IMG/VR virus record: IMGVR_UViG_3300042905_001093
Location: 1-36,393 of that record
Origin: a virus
Length of the DNA stretch: 36,393 nt
Direction: 5' to 3' (one strand)
This document shows, in pieces, positions 36,372 to 36,393 of the stretch. The position numbers and the translations under genes were made by a program. Below the pieces are notes generated by a model. It saw nothing but the letters and a program-made list of their open reading frames with translations. It was not told the DNA's origin and did not search any database. Each line of letters starts with the position of its first letter. The first letter of the stretch is position 1.

Positions 36372-36393
36372 GGCGAGCCTTTCAGAAATGAGT

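Noticed and set aside
1-36393. Integrase, attachment site or CI repressor (temperate phage)
   Set aside because: I found no tyrosine or serine recombinase motifs, no long repressor gene and no tRNA-like attachment core; lysogeny cannot be supported.
1-36393. CRISPR array, tRNA or other RNA gene
   Set aside because: No regularly spaced repeats and no cloverleaf-like sequence were seen by eye; a dedicated search could still find a divergent one.
1-36393. Direct terminal repeats at the window ends
   Set aside because: The first and last tens of bases share no sequence; the ends look like an arbitrary cut of a circle.

Overview
The window reads as one complete genome of a P22-like podovirus (short-tailed, double-stranded DNA phage) infecting a GC-rich bacterium, most likely a proteobacterium. 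The host guess rests only on base composition and protein flavour and is weak. On the minus strand the late genes run in P22 order: TerS, TerL, portal and scaffold at the left end, then coat, gp4-like, gp10-like, gp7/gp20/gp16-like ejection proteins and a tailspike with a P22-type head-binding domain. Scaffold ends at base 15 and coat starts at base 36371, so joining the two window ends gives the P22 order scaffold-coat with a gap of only 36 bases. The window is therefore probably a circularly permuted, headful-type genome cut between these two genes.

Layout. (1) 15-5421, minus: packaging and capsid genes (TerS, TerL, an inserted HNH homing endonuclease, portal, scaffold). (2) 5422-5556: a structured intergenic region with a 15-bp inverted repeat, a G-quadruplex motif and an alternating purine-pyrimidine tract. 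(3) 5557-12238, minus: leftward early/replication operon, transcribed from a small Cro/YdaS-type regulator through a C5 cytosine methyltransferase (interrupted at a run of eight Gs), VRR-NUC nuclease, small zinc protein, ParB-like protein, SSB-like protein, a 78-aa protein and a TOPRIM/SF3 primase-helicase. A second promoter-like site with a palindromic spacer precedes the last two genes. (4) 12239-12388: divergent control region with a strong rightward promoter (TTGACG-16-TATAGT) that contains a perfect 7-bp palindrome, probably an operator. (5) 12389-16982, plus: rightward early operon of small unknown proteins, a YqaJ/lambda-type exonuclease, a RecT-type annealing protein and nine very short, stop-start-overlapping genes. 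(6) 16979-36371, minus: late operon ending in lysis genes (GH108 endolysin, 3-TM holin, two small membrane proteins) and a metallophosphoesterase.

How it works together. Early rightward transcription supplies Exo/RecT recombination functions; early leftward transcription supplies replication (primase-helicase, SSB), a nuclease that may resolve branched DNA, and DNA methylation. Late leftward transcription builds a P22-type capsid and tail. Several virion proteins carry apparent carbohydrate-binding or fibre-like modules (LamG-like folds, a triplicated insert in the tailspike), suggesting strong selection on adsorption. I see no integrase, CI-type repressor, tRNA or CRISPR array; lysogeny is unsupported, although a Cro-like regulator and an operator remain.

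Most notable: the poly-G interruption of the methyltransferase (possible phase variation), the unusual DNA upstream of terS, a homing endonuclease whose low-GC footprint continues into the portal gene, the palindrome-bearing promoters, and two clusters of uncharacterised early mini-genes.
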